Shown: positions 59,136 to 61,285 of the stretch, piece by piece | How positions within the stretch are numbered: position 1 is the stretch's first letter | Layout of the letters: each line of letters starts with the position of its first letter | From: Salinisphaera sp. T31B1 | GTDB taxonomy: Bacteria; Pseudomonadota; Gammaproteobacteria; Nevskiales; Salinisphaeraceae | Assembly: GCF_040361275.1 (NCBI RefSeq) | Contig: NZ_APNH01000007.1 | Coordinates: 1-61,285, forward strand | Reading direction: 5' to 3' | Length of the DNA: 61,285 bases | Notes under the pieces: generated by a model | The model's database searches: none | Told to the model about the DNA's origin: nothing | The model's input: the letters and a program-made list of their open reading frames with translations, nothing else | Position numbers and translations under genes: made by a program

Positions 59136-60319
59136 GGGTCTCGGGCCGGCTGGCGGTCACGCTCGGCGCACAGTCCCTGGCGGCGCTTGCCGCCTTTGCA
59201 CCCCCCGTGCTCGCGCCCGTCGCGCTCAAGGATCTGTCGCTGGAAAGCGATGCCTGGCTGGGGCTTTATATCGCGCTGCTGTACCTCTCGGGAATGGCCT
59301 CGACGCTGTCCAGCGGCGATCTGATTGCACGCCACGGCCCGATTCGGGTCACCCAGGCCAGCCTGCTGCTATGTGCGACAGGGATCGGACTGATCGCCTT
59401 CGGCCAGCCCTGGCTTTTGCCGTTCGCACCCCTGATGATCGGCCTCGGCTATGGGCCGGTCACGCCGGCCGGTTCGAAGATTCTGATGATTGGCGGCGCG
59501 CCGAAGGCGATGGGGCTGGTGTTTTCCATCAAGCAGACCGGTGTACCGCTGGGGGCGATGACCGGCGGCCTGGCATTGCCCTGGCTGATCGCGCTGGGCG
59601 GCTGGCGTTTTGCCGTGTGCGTGGTCGCAGTGCTGTGTATCGGTGCGGCCGGCATTCTGCAGCGCTGGCACGGTGATTTCGATACCGACCTGGATCGCCA
59701 GCGGCGGGTCACCTGGCAGCGTACCGCCAAATCGTTGGGCGCGCTGAAGGCCAATCGTGCGGCTTCGCAACTTGCCTGGTGTTCATTGTTCTTCGGCTGT
59801 ATGCAGCTGTGCGTGATGACGTTCCTGGTCGCTTATCTGTCGCGCGTGTTCGAGATGAGCCTGCTTGCGGCCGGGCTGTTCATGTCGATCGCCCAGGCCG
59901 GCGGCATCGTCGGCCGCATCGGATGGGGGTGGCTGGTGGATACCGGTATCGGTGCCCGCGCCGTACTGATCGCCCTGGCGTTGACCATGGGCGGCACGGC
60001 CGTCGGATTGGGTCTGCTCCCGGCGACGACGCCGTGGTGGATCATCGCTGCGGTCGTTGCGGTGCTGGGCGCGAGTTCGATCGGCTGGAACGGCGTCTAT
60101 CTGTCGGAGCTGGCACGCGTATCGGGTTTCGAGCAGGTCAGCACCATTACCGGCGCGGCGCTGTTTTTCACCTATCTCGGCGTCGTGCTGGGCCCGCCGG
60201 TCTTCGGCGGCGTTCTGGCCTTGACCGGCGCCTATACCGCCAGCTTCGCGATCATTTCTGCCGCGGTCGTGCTGGGCAGCCTGTTCCTGCTGTCGCGCAT
60301 GCCCGCGCGGTATTCCTGA
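59132..60319 (+). CDS. MFS transporter
   Basis: A 395-residue major facilitator protein with about 12 membrane segments, an MFS-type loop (SGDLIARHGPIRVTQ near 53-67) and GGRIG-like GGIVGRIGWGWLVDTG in the second half. It starts at GTG in a GTGA overlap with the regulator gene. Being in an operon that already has a TRAP importer, it may export an intermediate or import a second acid. Substrate unknown. Confidence 0.85.
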   Translation: MRVSGRLAVTLGAQSLAALAAFAPPVLAPVALKDLSLESDAWLGLYIALLYLSGMASTLSSGDLIARHGPIRVTQASLLLCATGIGLIAFGQPWLLPFAPLMIGLGYGPVTPAGSKILMIGGAPKAMGLVFSIKQTGVPLGAMTGGLALPWLIALGGWRFAVCVVAVLCIGAAGILQRWHGDFDTDLDRQRRVTWQRTAKSLGALKANRAASQLAWCSLFFGCMQLCVMTFLVAYLSRVFEMSLLAAGLFMSIAQAGGIVGRIGWGWLVDTGIGARAVLIALALTMGGTAVGLGLLPATTPWWIIAAVVAVLGASSIGWNGVYLSELARVSGFEQVSTITGAALFFTYLGVVLGPPVFGGVLALTGAYTASFAIISAAVVLGSLFLLSRMPARYS

Positions 60320-60349
60320 AAGTTTCACTTCTCCGAATCGAAAGACATC

Positions 60350-61150
60350 ATGATCAATCGTTCCTATCTGTTCGTTCCCGGCAACCGGCCGGAGCGGTTC
60401 GACAAGGCCTGTGCATCAGGTGCCCATGTGGTGGTTCTCGATCTCGAGGATGCGGTCACGCCCGAGTCGAAAGACGAAGCCCGTGCAAAGATCCAGGCCT
60501 GGCTGGCCGAGGGCGGTCAGGCCTATGTGCGCATCAATGGTCTGGATAGCGACTGGTTCGAGGCCGACTGCGCCTTGTTGTCCGGACAGGGCGTTCGCGG
60601 CGTGATGCTGCCCAAGGCCGACGATCGTGCTCAGGTCGAAGCGCTCGCCGAGCGCTGCCCGGCCGGTATGGCCCTGGTGCCTCTGATCGAGTCGGCGATC
60701 GGCCTGCGCAATGCCTTCGACATCGGCCGGGTCGAAGCGGTGACGCGGCTGGCTTTCGGCTCGGTCGACTTCCAGGTGGACGCCGGCATCGAGTGCGATG
60801 ACGAGGGTTTGCTGTATGCGCGTTCGAAGCTGGTCATCGACAGCCGTGCCGCCGGTATCGAGGCGCCGATCGACGGTGTCACGCTGGCGGTCAAGGATGC
60901 CGAAGCGGTAGGCCGGGACGTCGCCCGGGCTCGCGATATCGGGCTCGGGGCCAAGCTGTGTATTCACCCGGCCCAGGTAGCATCCGTCAACCAGGGGTTT
61001 CTGCCGTCGGCCGAAGAGCTCGAGTGGGCAGGCGAGGTCATCGAGGCGCTCGATGCCGCCGACGGCGTGGCCACTCACAAGGGCAAGATCATCGACAAGC
61101 CCGTGATCGACCGCGCACACCGCATCATGGCCGGCCGCGCCAGCGCCTGA
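60350..61150 (+). CDS. HpcH/HpaI (CitE-like) lyase, probable citramalyl-CoA lyase
   Basis: The 266-residue protein is of the CitE family: SYLFVPGNRPERFDKACASG, VVVLDLEDAVTPESKDEAR with the metal-binding acidic residues, VMLPKADD, LVPLIESAIGL and FGSVDFQVDAG. These enzymes cleave malyl- or citramalyl-CoA. In the itaconate pathway Ccl splits citramalyl-CoA into acetyl-CoA and pyruvate. As the last gene of the operon it would finish the pathway begun by the transferase and the hydratase. Confidence 0.85.
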   Translation: MINRSYLFVPGNRPERFDKACASGAHVVVLDLEDAVTPESKDEARAKIQAWLAEGGQAYVRINGLDSDWFEADCALLSGQGVRGVMLPKADDRAQVEALAERCPAGMALVPLIESAIGLRNAFDIGRVEAVTRLAFGSVDFQVDAGIECDDEGLLYARSKLVIDSRAAGIEAPIDGVTLAVKDAEAVGRDVARARDIGLGAKLCIHPAQVASVNQGFLPSAEELEWAGEVIEALDAADGVATHKGKIIDKPVIDRAHRIMAGRASA

Positions 61151-61240
61151 ATCCTCGTGCCCGGTCCGCTGCGAGCTTAGGCCCGCGGCGCGGCCCGGCA
61201 ACGCATTCCACTATTTTTCGTCCTCAATGAATTGAATGTC

Positions 61241-61285
61241 ATGAAAGTACTTGTGAGCATCAAGCGCGCGATCGACTACAACGTG
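61241..61285 (+). CDS. Electron transfer flavoprotein beta subunit, start only
   Basis: The last 45 bases encode MKVLVSIKRAIDYNV, which matches the N-terminus of EtfB (typically MKVLV.VKRV.DYNV). The gene runs off the window. ETF takes electrons from acyl-CoA dehydrogenases, which fits the operon upstream, although etf genes are often housekeeping. With only 15 residues the call is tentative. Confidence 0.65.
   Translation, partial: MKVLVSIKRAIDYNV

Overview
The window is a high-GC (about 63-65% by eye) chromosomal segment of a gammaproteobacterium carrying the right-hand part of a lambda-like siphovirus prophage. The host block mutS / pncC / thpR / recA / recX / alaS / lysC / csrA / tRNA-Ser(GCT) / tRNA-Arg(ACG) is a classic gammaproteobacterial order. 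Together with the DUF2505/DUF2970 pair and a TRAP-based dicarboxylate operon it suggests a halophilic or marine lineage such as Salinisphaera or a relative; the genus is inference only.

Prophage, 1 to about 36,520. The late region has the circular lambda order: promoter and leader terminator (199-344), lysis cassette (endolysin, holin-like, Rz, nested Rz1, a second lipoprotein; 534-2754), a cos-like site (about 2818-2851), terminase (2940-5485), head genes (gpW, portal, S49 protease with nested scaffold, gpD, capsid; 5595-11436), connector and tail genes (Z, tail terminator, tube, G/GT with a -1 frameshift signal; 11524-15405), tape measure, M, L, a six-gene fibre/spike cassette, K, I, J and fibre genes ending at 35,929. 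Integrase, immunity, replication genes and any Q-type antiterminator must lie left of the window. The prophage ends at 36,471-36,520 in the 3' part of a tRNA-Met gene (attR); the matching attL is not in the window.

Three parts stand out in the prophage. (1) A P22 immI-like island (15,412-18,495) sits inside the tail operon: antirepressor, Arc-type repressor, membrane protein, secreted protein and KilA-N protein. (2) A 77-residue protein between portal and protease resembles the Acb2/Tad1 signalling-nucleotide sponge family of anti-CBASS/anti-Thoeris proteins. (3) A family of terminator-like hairpins with a shared downstream block recurs just upstream of morphogenesis genes, so the single 36-kb late transcript would need antitermination.

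Host region, 36,521-61,285. An ABC1/UbiB-like kinase, DUF2505 and DUF2970 proteins and divergent mutS precede the recA-recX-alaS-lysC-csrA block. The CsrA is atypical and lacks the key Arg44. After the tRNAs and an empty stretch, a strong promoter with a perfect 14-bp palindromic operator drives an operon whose content matches the itaconate-degradation genes of Pseudomonas aeruginosa: MaoC hydratase (Ich), TRAP transporter DctPQM, MmgE/PrpD, acyl-CoA dehydrogenase, CaiB-type CoA-transferase (Ict), GntR/UTRA regulator, MFS permease and CitE-type lyase (Ccl). The window ends in the first codons of a gene resembling etfB.
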